DNA of 64,000 nucleotides from Neobacillus niacini. GTDB taxonomy: Bacteria > Bacillota > Bacilli > Bacillales > Cytobacillaceae. The DNA lies in the NCBI RefSeq assembly GCF_023715415.1, contig NZ_JAMBOB010000003.1:496001-560000 (forward strand), in the 5' to 3' direction. Shown here piece after piece: positions 8,926-16,410 of this stretch. Below the pieces are notes generated by a model. That model had not been told where the DNA came from. It did not search any database and was given only the letters and a program-made list of their open reading frames with translations. Position 1 is the first letter of the stretch; each line of letters starts with the position of its first letter. Made by a program: the position numbers and the translations under genes.

Positions 8926-8973
8926 CAAAAAAATCCCTTCTGTGAGAAAATTTCATCATTTTCTACACAAAAG
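8926..8973 (-). terminator. Terminator of the 195-residue gene
   Basis: An imperfect stem of about 15 bp (8937-8951 with 8958-8973) is followed on the minus strand by a T-rich tract (TTTTTTT at 8932-8926). It lies 16 bases past the stop at 8990. Confidence 0.7.
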
Positions 8974-8989
8974 AGATTTGGTTAGACTC

Positions 8990-9577
8990 TTATTTTTGGA
9001 TCATTTCATTTGAGTTTAATTCTTTTAGCATGAGACCGGAATACGTTTTACAAAATTGCATGACGGTTTCCACGACCACATTTGAAGCATACTCCATAAA
9101 GTTAATCATAAAGTCCTTATTACTCGGATGGAGGAAAATCCCAATAAAATCAATGACCATATCGTTAACCAACTTGCAATCACAGTACACCATTTCACCA
9201 TGAGCTGTCTGCTCTTCAATGGTTGCCCCCTTGTAGACAAGTTCCTTATACCGAGGCATATTTTCAGCAAAGAAATTCGACTCGCTTACTAGTCTAGGAA
9301 CCTCTAGCATTGCTTGTTGAAAGTTCTCTTGGGTCATAAACTTTTCTTCTTCCACACAGACCTTTAATAAAGAAAGTGCACGATTGGTATTTTCAAATAG
9401 AAATGTTACGTTTCTTAAGAGCGACTCTAGGTATACTTCCTGTGACCCTGCGTCATCTCTCATTTCCACTAATACTTGTTTTAGCTTGCTGGAAAGCTCA
9501 TCCTTTTTCCAATGTGGCTGCTTAATAACAGCACCCAAAACCCCTGCAGTATGTTTGTTTAACAATTCTATTGACAA
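8990..9577 (-). CDS. Hypothetical helical protein
   Basis: I do not recognise this 195-residue protein. It is predicted to be mostly helical, without signal peptide or membrane segment, and has a CDCKLVNDMVIDFIGIF segment near residue 131. The start is TTG at 9577, supported by AGGGGAG seven bases upstream. It is monocistronic with its own terminator. The size and helical character are compatible with a TetR-type ligand domain, but no DNA-binding helix-turn-helix is evident. Confidence 0.6.
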   Translation of the reverse strand: MSIELLNKHTAGVLGAVIKQPHWKKDELSSKLKQVLVEMRDDAGSQEVYLESLLRNVTFLFENTNRALSLLKVCVEEEKFMTQENFQQAMLEVPRLVSESNFFAENMPRYKELVYKGATIEEQTAHGEMVYCDCKLVNDMVIDFIGIFLHPSNKDFMINFMEYASNVVVETVMQFCKTYSGLMLKELNSNEMIQK

Positions 9578-10094
9578 TTTTTTTCTCCCCTAAAATTCAT
9601 ATAGTTATGCTTTTACATTTACGTTTATTAACTATGTATTCTACTTATTTATTATAAACAGTGAGCCCAACTTTAGCAGTAACTATTTCTAGAAATCGGA
9701 CCTAGGGGCCGGTTCTGTTGTTTGCTAATTAATACCATGTTTAATATCCGAATTTATACACAAATTTGAATTATCTCACCGTACAGAAAATCAAGAAGTT
9801 TGAAATTCAGTGCCTCAGGCACAATCTGTAGTTTGCTAGATTTCGTCGAAAGATTAACGTGTCAAACATGAAAAACGATCACATCAAAAATGTGATTGCG
9901 GTTAAATATATATTTAGTGGCTAATATCGTTGTACTATGCACTAATTAACTTTGTATTTAGTTGTTCTTCTTAAGATAAGCAACTCGGTAGTTTAGTATA
10001 ATTCTTGGAAATTTTCTCGTTAATTAAACATTAAAGCAATGCATTGTTAAAAAGCTTGGATTAGCCATACAAAATCACGAAAATAAATAAAGGA
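9578..10094. other. Intergenic region with degenerate repeats
   Basis: No gene of supportable quality is present. It contains short fragments resembling dispersed Bacillus repeats (GGGGCCGGTTCTGTTGTTTG at 9705-9724, and TGCCTCAGGCACAATCTGT at 9811-9829) and a hairpin at 9871-9896. Confidence 0.5.
9871..9896 (-). terminator. Small hairpin with T-run
   Basis: ATCACAT/ATGTGAT stem with 5-base loop, followed by CGTTTTTC on the minus strand. Confidence 0.5.
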
Positions 10095-10120
10095 GAGTAA
10101 CCTTTTAATTTTGGTTACTC
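10095..10120 (-). terminator. Terminator overlapping the end of the coiled-coil gene
   Basis: GAGTAACC/GGTTACTC stem with a 10-base loop, then CTTTATTTATTTT on the minus strand. It overlaps the stop codon and last codons of the gene ending at 10105. Confidence 0.65.
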
Positions 10121-10506
10121 TTAATAATTTTACCAAGCTGTTTCAACTGTTCCTTGAGATCATCAATCTCTTTCACCTGTTTCTTAAGATCATCAATCTC
10201 TTTCAACTGTCCCTTGAGATCATCAATCTCTTTCCGCATCTTATCCTTCTCTTGATCTGACTTAAAATCATTTACTTGTGATTGAAAATCATCAGAAACA
10301 TCTATATCTAATTGAATGATTGCTCCAATAGTCGCCAAGGCGTCTGCCACGGTAGTCAATGTACCGGCAATTATACCTAGGATTACCCCAGTATTGTTAG
10401 GTGGCTTATATACAAAATTACCTGAGGTTGAGTTAGAATTATTAGCGTTATTGTTGGCTGTAGGAAGGACAGAAGTGGTACTGTAAATTCTTTTATTCTT
10501 ATGCAT
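10105..10506 (-). CDS. Small protein with C-terminal tandem coiled-coil repeat
   Basis: This 133-residue protein is not recognised. It has an Asn/Ser-rich N-terminus, a hydrophobic helix (NTGVILGIIAGTLTTVADAL) and a C-terminal coiled coil built from three tandem 10-residue units KEIDDLK(G/K/E)Q(L/V). ATG 10506 is chosen because GGGGTG lies six bases upstream. The motif TTVADALATIGAIIQLDID is similar to TTTEDAISILWQAIELEND in the next gene, so the two look like divergent paralogues. Confidence 0.6.
   Translation of the reverse strand: MHKNKRIYSTTSVLPTANNNANNSNSTSGNFVYKPPNNTGVILGIIAGTLTTVADALATIGAIIQLDIDVSDDFQSQVNDFKSDQEKDKMRKEIDDLKGQLKEIDDLKKQVKEIDDLKEQLKQLGKIIKSNQN
10138..10227 (-). repeat. 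Three 30-bp tandem repeats inside the coiled-coil gene
   Basis: Three near-identical 30-base units encode KEIDDLKxQx three times in a row. They are coding heptad-like repeats, a likely site of slippage, and not a CRISPR array. Confidence 0.8.
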
Positions 10507-10602
10507 TAACTTCACCCCACAAATAAATCACATTATTCTTTACAGTAAATAAAACATTGAGCGGGACCATATAATCAATCTATTTTTATTTTAGTCATTA
10601 TA

Positions 10603-10887
10603 TTAACCTAATCGTTGATCCTGTTTAGCTCTATTTCCTATTTGTTTTTGTAGGAGTCTTATTTTTTCCTGTGTCTGCGCCATGTGTAATAGGGTTTGTT
10701 GCAGTTGCAATTCTTGTAGTTCTTTCTCTTTTTGGTCTAGAACTTGCTGTACCTTATCATTTTCTAATTCAATTGCCTGCCATAGAATGCTAATTGCATC
10801 TTCTGTTGTAGTTAACCATTGTCCAACTAATTGTAAAATATCAACAGAATTAGAGTCATTCCCACCATTCTCGATATTACTATCCAT
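10603..10887 (-). CDS. Small coiled-coil protein, paralogue of the adjacent gene
   Basis: The protein has 94 residues from ATG 10887, chosen over a weak TTG at 10992 because AAGGGAG lies eight to nine bases before it. Residues about 25-45 (GQWLTTTEDAISILWQAIEL) match the equivalent segment of the gene at 10105-10506. The rest is a glutamine-rich coiled coil (QEKIRLLQKQ). No signal or membrane segment is seen. Function unknown. Confidence 0.6.
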   Translation of the reverse strand: MDSNIENGGNDSNSVDILQLVGQWLTTTEDAISILWQAIELENDKVQQVLDQKEKELQELQLQQTLLHMAQTQEKIRLLQKQIGNRAKQDQRLG

Positions 10888-11079
10888 AATATCTACTCCC
10901 TTATTTTGTAACTTCTCTATGTTATGCCAAAAGGGCTTGTGTTGCTTCGACCTCTTTCTAATCTTATGCACTTTTAGTGTTTTCTTAATCAAAAATGCCT
11001 TGTTAGTACAACAAGAAAATAAGGTTGGGTTGCATTCTAACGGGTTCAGTTTTCTGTCACAAACATTAAAATGTAATGC

Positions 11080-11120
11080 AAAATGACCTACAAATCTTAT
11101 GCAGATTTGTAGGTCATTTT
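11080..11120. terminator. Perfect 17-bp stem-loop, bidirectional terminator-like
   Basis: The arms 11080-11096 and 11104-11120 pair perfectly with a 7-base loop and end in TTTTTG on the plus strand. An outer interrupted palindrome (TTTTCTGTCA.. / TGACAGAAAA, 11050-11134) wraps around it. Confidence 0.7.
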
Positions 11121-11191
11121 TGTTTGACAGAAAATGTTCTTTCGTTCATTTATTTTGCCTCAAAGTCCTAGGGCCGGTTTTATAGAAAAAA

Positions 11192-11228
11192 AGCCTAATC
11201 CTCGCTATTTTCACCAAGGAATTAGGCT
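11192..11228 (-). terminator. Terminator in minus direction
   Basis: AGCCTAATcC pairs with GGaATTAGGCT around a 16-base loop, followed by TTTTTTT on the minus strand; serves the sigma/SEDS operon. Confidence 0.75.
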
Positions 11229-11360
11229 AATGGTCTTCCGCATTCTCGCCCGATTATTGAATTTCCTATTTCTTGAACAGTATCGTTGTACTGTACAGCA
11301 ATGACTTGGTATTTTTATTTATGATCTTAAAACATAAGCACCCGATAGTTCAATAAGGGA

Positions 11361-11396
11361 AGGGCGACAACTATTACTTTAGCTGTCGCCCTTTTT
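11361..11396 (+). terminator. GC-rich hairpin just after the SEDS gene
   Basis: AGGGCGACA/TGTCGCCCT stem with TTTTT on the plus side and AAAAA on the minus side. It lies 22 bases past the stop of the minus-strand SEDS gene and may act in both directions. Confidence 0.55.
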
Positions 11397-11418
11397 ATCA
11401 GCAATTACATGTTCGACT

Positions 11419-12750
11419 TTAACTTTTAATTTCATCTGCAATCGTGGGTTCTACAAGATCTTTTCTTCGATAAACATTTAAAATGAGTCCTAAAACAGCA
11501 GCGTAAAAGAGTATCGCACTGCCTCCATAACTAATAAAAGGCAGAGAAACCCCCATTATAGGCACGACTCCAAAGCTCATCAAGATGTTCCAGGTAGTAG
11601 GAACCGCAAACAATGTAGCACCACCTATTACGATCAATCTCCCATAGAGGTCCTTTGTTTTAAACGCATTTTTTGAGATCCTTGAAATAAATATCAGTAG
11701 GATCAAACATAGAACGAATCCGAAAGCCCAACCAAGAGAATAGACGAGGAAGGGAAAAGCAAAATCTGTATGTGCTTCTGGTAACAATTGAAAATTCAAC
11801 TCGTTGGAAAGACCGTTACCGAACCATCCCGCTTCTGAAAGGACATTCTTAACGGCCTTATACATATATCCTGCTCCATTTGAATCAGCAGTAGGGTTTA
11901 TAAAAGCAGATAATCTAGTTAACAAATAACTTTGACGTGAGGTCATGTAGAACATAATAATGAAAATAATACCAGCCAATAGATTTGTTAGGGTCAGATT
12001 TACAGCTAATTTCTTATGGATTCGAGCGAAAGCAAACATCCCAAGTATGCAGAAGAAGTAAATAATACTAACCATAAAGTCTGGCACCATCATGTAGAGC
12101 GAGATGGGAATCCAAAATAAAACAAAAAGTAAACCTTGTTTTTTCCAACTACGAAACTCATTTATTTTGTTAAAAATACCAGCCCAAGCAAGAAAAAAGA
12201 AAAATAAGCTCATCATGGTTCCATCGACCGTCAGGCCTGGGAGGGAAACCCACTTCTTTGCTCCGTTGGTCATAATTCCAAAAAGGTGAAGATATATATG
12301 GATCAATAGGCCTATCGCATAAAAGTATATCCATCCGTTCTTTAATTTTTGGTAATCAAAGAAAAGGAATCCAATGATTACAAGAATAGCCAGGGTGTAC
12401 CAAATCGCCTGTCTCCCCATAAAATAGGTACCTGATAGGGAAAATTCAGGAATCCCATCAACTAACGGGAGAAAACTAATACCAGCAAAAAGAACAAATA
12501 AAACAATTAGAACCCAATCCATTTTCGGCTTATGTAGGGGATTTAATCTCTCCCCAATGGTAAATGGATTTCCCATTTCTTGAATCGCCTTTTCCTCTGC
12601 ATCCTCTTTAGAAAACCCTCTCTTTTTGTAAGATTGACTTAACTCTTGCAGATGATTACTAAGCTCTTTTTTTATCATGTTGTGGGCTTCCTTAGATTTC
12701 ACTTTGGACGTTACTTTACTTAAAAATTCTTCAAATTTGGGAGAACTCAT
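11419..12750 (-). CDS. SEDS-family (FtsW/RodA/SpoVE) protein with N-terminal HAAS domain
   Basis: Residues 1-70 form a soluble helical HAAS (permease-prefix) domain (SKEDAEEKAIQEMGNP); the rest carries about ten membrane segments and the SEDS C-terminal signature GVSLPFISYGGSAI near residue 400. SEDS proteins polymerise or handle lipid II in peptidoglycan synthesis. The 443-residue length fits FtsW/RodA plus the prefix domain. ATG 12750 follows GAGGAGG and overlaps the previous stop by four bases. HAAS domains are known to be coupled with PadR-type regulators, and such a gene is directly upstream. It is probably a stress-induced paralogue, not the housekeeping FtsW or RodA. Confidence 0.85.
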   Translation of the reverse strand: MSSPKFEEFLSKVTSKVKSKEAHNMIKKELSNHLQELSQSYKKRGFSKEDAEEKAIQEMGNPFTIGERLNPLHKPKMDWVLIVLFVLFAGISFLPLVDGIPEFSLSGTYFMGRQAIWYTLAILVIIGFLFFDYQKLKNGWIYFYAIGLLIHIYLHLFGIMTNGAKKWVSLPGLTVDGTMMSLFFFFLAWAGIFNKINEFRSWKKQGLLFVLFWIPISLYMMVPDFMVSIIYFFCILGMFAFARIHKKLAVNLTLTNLLAGIIFIIMFYMTSRQSYLLTRLSAFINPTADSNGAGYMYKAVKNVLSEAGWFGNGLSNELNFQLLPEAHTDFAFPFLVYSLGWAFGFVLCLILLIFISRISKNAFKTKDLYGRLIVIGGATLFAVPTTWNILMSFGVVPIMGVSLPFISYGGSAILFYAAVLGLILNVYRRKDLVEPTIADEIKS

Positions 12751-13181
12751 AAGGACGCCTCCTCTAGTAAGTGTTTAAGGGATAACTCTTGTTTTGATTT
12801 ATCTTGTTTATAGGTAGCTAAGTATTTTTTCCCTTTGGAATTTAAGGAGTAATATTTCTTTTTGTTTATCCATTTTGAAGTAAGAATTTCTTTATTTTCT
12901 AGTAGATGTAGAAGTGAATAAAGCTGCCCTTCATTTTTTTGGAAAGTACGTTCATTTTTTTGAAAAAGTTGGGTAGAAATATTGTAGCCATCCTTTGATT
13001 CATGCTGAACCGATTCTAATATAGCTATGATGGTTTCTATCTTCCAAGAATGAAATTGTGATTGAGATTGTCTCATACGAATGGATTCTTTCACCGCATT
13101 TTTTCTTTCATTGGAAAAAGAAAAATCCTTGAAAATTGATTTTTTCATCGAACTCTTCAGGTTAGTAAATGGATCATTCAT
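12747..13181 (-). CDS. PadR-like winged-helix regulator with anti-sigma-like N-terminus
   Basis: The 144 residues contain a winged helix in the second half (GQLYSLLHLLENKEILTSKW, then KKYYSLNSKGKKYL), like PadR. The first ~35 residues (LKSSMKKSIFKDFSFSNERK) resemble the cytoplasmic N-terminus of some ECF anti-sigma proteins; that similarity is by eye. It lies between an ECF sigma gene (3-base gap) and a HAAS-SEDS gene (ATGA overlap). It probably controls the sigma factor or the operon and may receive input from the HAAS domain. There is no membrane segment, unlike classical anti-sigma factors. Confidence 0.65.
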   Translation of the reverse strand: MNDPFTNLKSSMKKSIFKDFSFSNERKNAVKESIRMRQSQSQFHSWKIETIIAILESVQHESKDGYNISTQLFQKNERTFQKNEGQLYSLLHLLENKEILTSKWINKKKYYSLNSKGKKYLATYKQDKSKQELSLKHLLEEASL

Positions 13182-13184
13182 CTC

Positions 13185-13736
13185 CTAAACCTCCTCGATC
13201 ATCTTGTCTTTTAATAATTCTTTCGCACGCTTTAATCTAGTTTTTATTGTATTTATATTTACTGTCGTAATCCTACTTATTTCGGCTAAAGATAGTTCTT
13301 CATAATAATGCAGAAATACTACTTCTCTGTACTTTAGAGGTAAATTCATGACAGCATTTGTTAAGATGTTTTCTTCACTATTCGCGATAATCTCTTCTTC
13401 AACCTGTTTTGATTTCGAAGGTATATAATCCAAAATTTTATCGCTAAGCGTTATTTTGCGATAATGCCAGCTTCTTAAGTAGTCTTTACAATGATTACTA
13501 GCAATACGATATACCCATGTTTTTAGTGTTGCTTGCTGATTAAACTGATTTAACTTTTCATAGCATTTTAAAAATATCTCTTGCGTTAAATCTTCTGCTG
13601 TCGTTCGATTTTTAACATATGTATATACGAGATGCAGGATATCATCGCTATATTCTTGCATTAATTGATCAATTATTTCCTCTCTTTCAAGCAACATACT
13701 TTCATCTGTCACCGCCAGTTGTTTTAGTCCATTCAT
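13185..13736 (-). CDS. ECF-type RNA polymerase sigma factor
   Basis: This 183-residue protein has sigma region 2 (YVKNRTTAEDLTQEIFLKCY, then LKTWVYRIASNHCKDYLR) and region 4 (LPLKYREVVFLHYYEELS, then a helix-turn-helix NINTIKTRLKRAKELL). AGAGGGTGATAACAAG precedes ATG 13736. An ECF-like promoter (TCAAAC, 17 bases, CGTCTA) ends about 25 bases upstream, so the operon is probably autoregulated. It heads the sigma-PadR-SEDS operon and presumably responds to cell-envelope stress. I cannot assign it to a named Bacillus sigma factor. Confidence 0.85.
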   Translation of the reverse strand: MNGLKQLAVTDESMLLEREEIIDQLMQEYSDDILHLVYTYVKNRTTAEDLTQEIFLKCYEKLNQFNQQATLKTWVYRIASNHCKDYLRSWHYRKITLSDKILDYIPSKSKQVEEEIIANSEENILTNAVMNLPLKYREVVFLHYYEELSLAEISRITTVNINTIKTRLKRAKELLKDKMIEEV

Positions 13737-13761
13737 CTTGTTATCACCCTCTCACATATAA

Positions 13762-13790
13762 TAGACGTAGCTAACCTTCATCTGGTTTGA
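13762..13790 (-). promoter_or_regulatory. ECF-type autoregulatory promoter
   Basis: On the minus strand TCAAAC (13790-13785) is followed after 17 bases by CGTCTA (13767-13762). This resembles the ECF consensus TGAAAC-N16-CGTC. Start would be about 20 bases before the sigma-factor ATG. Confidence 0.6.
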
Positions 13791-13833
13791 AAAAATATTG
13801 GATTTTTATGAACTTCATCTAAGGTATAAATGG

Positions 13834-13864
13834 AAAAAGGAACAACCTCTTATCGGATTGTTCC
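13834..13864 (-). terminator. Terminator after the 39-residue ORF
   Basis: GGAACAA/TTGTTCC stem with 12-base loop followed by CTTTTT on the minus strand. Confidence 0.6.
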
Positions 13865-13928
13865 AGAATGTTGTATGTAGGTTAGATGGCTTATAATACT
13901 ACTTATTCGATTAATAATATCTTACTTC

Positions 13929-14048
13929 TCAGAAGGAACTGCAAGTACAACAGTTCCTAAATTCAGAATTACTGATCGGCGTAAATCTGCGTTTACAAAT
14001 AAGTAATAAACCACAAAGAGTTGATAAAATCCAGCCTTTTCTTGCCAT
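13929..14048 (-). CDS. 39-residue basic, cysteine-containing peptide
   Basis: An almost ideal ribosome site (AAGGAGG, six bases before ATG 14048) supports this short gene. It begins MARKGWILSTLCGLLLICKR: a short hydrophobic helix flanked by basic residues, then a polar tail ending CCTCSSF. It lies 71 bases after the aminopeptidase gene and could be co-transcribed with it, ending at the terminator at 13834-13864. I do not recognise it. Confidence 0.55.
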   Translation of the reverse strand: MARKGWILSTLCGLLLICKRRFTPISNSEFRNCCTCSSF

Positions 14049-14119
14049 CTTATTCCTCCTTTTTACCTTAAGGAGGAATATCTGCATATAACAAAAGATT
14101 CCTTCTTCAACAAAATCAA

Positions 14120-15340
14120 TTAGAAAGCCCAATTCCCTTTACGAAAGATTGGCTCACGTGTACCATCAGGTAATTCACCATCAATATCCATATCCGCACA
14201 ACCAATCATGAAATCAACATGAGTTATACTCGAATTAAGTTCTACTTCCTCACGTTGCTCCTTCGTCATTTTCTCTCCAGCTTCAATACAGTTAGGGAAA
14301 CCGAATCCTAATGCTAAATGGTTTGCAGCATTTTCATCAAATAATGTATTTAGGAAAAGTACGTTTGTATTTGAAATAGGTGAGTCATGTGGAACCAGGG
14401 CTACTTCACCAAGATAATGGGAGCCTTCATCTGTTTCTACTAGGTTCTTTAATACTTCTTCTCCCTTCTTAGCCTTAATTTCAACAATTCGACCATTCTC
14501 AAAAGTTAATTTGAACTCATCAATTAAATTACCTGCATAGCTAAGTGGTTTTTTACTCGAAACGAAACCATTAACACCTGAACGTAATGGCGAAGTGAAG
14601 ACTTCCTCAGTTGGCATATTCGCAACAAATTGAACACCATGTCGATTTTTGGTTCCACCACTTCTCCATAGATGTAGGGGATGAAGCTCAATCGTTAGAT
14701 CTGTGCCTTCAGCTTTGTAATGTAACTTCTTATATTTTTTTTCATTCAAATAAGTAACCTTTTGGAGCAAGTTTCCAATATGATCTTTCCATGCCTTTAC
14801 AGGTTCAACTTCCCCTATACGTACTGAACTGAAGATTGCATCCCAAAGTTTGTCCAAGCTATTTGTTTCGCCTGTAAAAACCTTATCTGCCCAGGCTTGA
14901 CTTGGAGCTGCGCAGATGACCCAACTAACATCATCATGCTGCTCTCGCCATTTTACCATGGCTTCTCCGCTTACTTTTTGGTAATTGGCAATACGATTTG
15001 GATTAGCTTTGGACAATAAATCCGGATCGTCGGAAACGATAAATAAAAATGCCGCATCCTTATCAATCAACTTCTCACGTTGAATTCGCTCCCATTCAGG
15101 AAATTCTGTGAAAACATCATCTGATGCTCTCAAAAAGCGTGAGAGTGTGATTTCAGGATCAGTATAGTCAACATACACATTTTTTGCACCTGCATTGTAA
15201 GCCTCGTGAGCGACAGCTCTAGCAAATGGAATCGTATCCACACTAGTTCTTACATAAAGGATTTGGTCCGGTTGAACGTTTAATCCCACTTTCACTACCA
15301 ATTCAGCATAGCTTTTTAATTTTTCCTCAAACGTTTTCAA
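14120..15340 (-). CDS. M29-family metallo-aminopeptidase (AmpS/aminopeptidase T)
   Basis: The 406-residue protein matches the whole M29 family: N-terminal KLKSYAELVVKVGLNVQPDQ, the conserved LHLWRSGGTKNRHGVQFVAN region, and metal-ligand segments DEGSHYLGEVALVP, LNTLFDENAANHLALGFGFP and SSITHVDFMIG. These enzymes remove N-terminal residues in the cytoplasm using two metal ions. I choose TTG 15340, with GGAGGGA seven bases upstream; the ATG at 15358 lies before the ribosome site and has none of its own. It is monocistronic or linked only to the 39-residue ORF. Confidence 0.9.
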   Translation of the reverse strand: MKTFEEKLKSYAELVVKVGLNVQPDQILYVRTSVDTIPFARAVAHEAYNAGAKNVYVDYTDPEITLSRFLRASDDVFTEFPEWERIQREKLIDKDAAFLFIVSDDPDLLSKANPNRIANYQKVSGEAMVKWREQHDDVSWVICAAPSQAWADKVFTGETNSLDKLWDAIFSSVRIGEVEPVKAWKDHIGNLLQKVTYLNEKKYKKLHYKAEGTDLTIELHPLHLWRSGGTKNRHGVQFVANMPTEEVFTSPLRSGVNGFVSSKKPLSYAGNLIDEFKLTFENGRIVEIKAKKGEEVLKNLVETDEGSHYLGEVALVPHDSPISNTNVLFLNTLFDENAANHLALGFGFPNCIEAGEKMTKEQREEVELNSSITHVDFMIGCADMDIDGELPDGTREPIFRKGNWAF

Positions 15341-15810
15341 AAATATCCCTCCATTCATTGTTATTTTATCATGAGTTCTTTGAAAAATTGTATTTTACAC
15401 TCTTAAACTCCCTCAGATTGATACGAATATCTCTTGAATGCTCACTTATTCGCAGGATTTCATAGGCCTGGTTGTCTTTTCATTAATGACTTCCAACCAC
15501 TAACCTGTTCGTTACTTCAATATCACGTTTCCAATTCTATAATCAGGGCAATGTTTCCATTTTTAATGTCGACGTTATTGGGAATAGGTCAACGGTTTTT
15601 ATCGCTTCAGTGGTATATGGAAACATATCAACCATTTTGTTGTTCTCTGGAACATATCAACACCATGACTACTTTTCCGGTGGTAGACATCCTTCTTCGT
15701 TTTGTATTGAATTTAGGAAGGTCTTTCCGTTACCTATAACAAATAAGGCACATCACCACTGAAAACAAAAACTTGATTTTTCTCACGTATAACGTATTCT
15801 TAAAAGACTA
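15341..15810. other. Gene-free region, origin unknown
   Basis: About 470 bases without a credible gene. Two related words, GGAAACATATCAACCATTTT and TGGAACATATCAACACCATG, lie about 30 bases apart near 15618-15667. On the minus strand one frame is interrupted by many TGA codons, so this may be decayed coding sequence. Confidence 0.4.
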
Positions 15811-16407
15811 TCAAATGATTAACAAGCTGTCACAGTACATACAATAATTTGATTGTCCAATCCCTACTTCATTACCTGCGCCACATGATTGACACTTAAC
15901 TATCTTCATATCAAATCTTTCAGGAATATAATTTTTATCCACCAACAGTCCCTGCTTATAGTCAATATAGTACCCATTTATGTAATTTGAATCGATCATA
16001 TTTTGAAGGTCATTCCTAACTCGGAGTGGATTTGAATTATTAATATCTGCGACTTGTTGAATTAATAGTTTGTCATTACCTTTTATAATAGCTAAATACT
16101 TTTTATATCGCCCAAATAATAGAATCAATTTTATTGCAGTAACAATACAAACAAATGCCAATAATATTAAAACTATAGCTACTATAAGATATGGTATCCT
16201 CTCACTCAAATCATGATGAATCGTAGTTTCTGTTGTTTTTTTCCAGAAAAGGTGCCCTGTTTCTTTAGTAATTGTCTCCTTTTCTTCGGTAAAAATATCA
16301 TAGGATAATAAACCAAAAAGAAAAGCAAAAGCTGCGGCATACAACAGTCCATTTCTAAGTCCAATGTGATATTTCACTGGAACTTTACTTAAAACATTTG
16401 CTAACAT
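15811..16407 (-). CDS. Two-TM protein with C-terminal zinc ribbon
   Basis: Residues about 17-36 and 72-97 are membrane segments; a basic helix and a winged-helix-like segment (RVRNDLQNMIDSNYINGYYI) follow; the C-terminus is a zinc ribbon CQSCGAGNEVGIGQSNYCMYC. It lies three bases downstream of an SPFH-SHOCT gene, as YdjG/YdjH-like zinc-ribbon membrane proteins do beside B. subtilis ydjI, so it probably works with that protein at the membrane. Exact role unknown. Confidence 0.65.
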   Translation of the reverse strand: MLANVLSKVPVKYHIGLRNGLLYAAAFAFLFGLLSYDIFTEEKETITKETGHLFWKKTTETTIHHDLSERIPYLIVAIVLILLAFVCIVTAIKLILLFGRYKKYLAIIKGNDKLLIQQVADINNSNPLRVRNDLQNMIDSNYINGYYIDYKQGLLVDKNYIPERFDMKIVKCQSCGAGNEVGIGQSNYCMYCDSLLII

Positions 16408-16410
16408 ACT

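Larger units (their letters stand above)
10888..11418. other. Intergenic region with stacked hairpins
   Basis: No gene is supportable. Three strong hairpins (11080-11120, 11192-11228, 11361-11396) and a repeat-like scrap CCTAGGGCCGGTTTTATAG at 11168-11186 are the only features. Confidence 0.5.

Noticed and set aside
10138..10227. Regular 30-base repeats suggestive of a CRISPR array
   Set aside because: The units are directly adjacent without spacers, are in frame and encode the coiled-coil unit KEIDDLKxQx.
10888..10992. Extension of the 94-residue coiled-coil gene to TTG 10992
   Set aside because: ATG 10887 has the better ribosome site (AAGGGAG); the extension is lysine/histidine-rich and unlike the paralogue.
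15434..15739. 101-codon open frame on the plus strand
   Set aside because: No ribosome site, unnatural composition, no recognisable motif; the region looks like decayed DNA.
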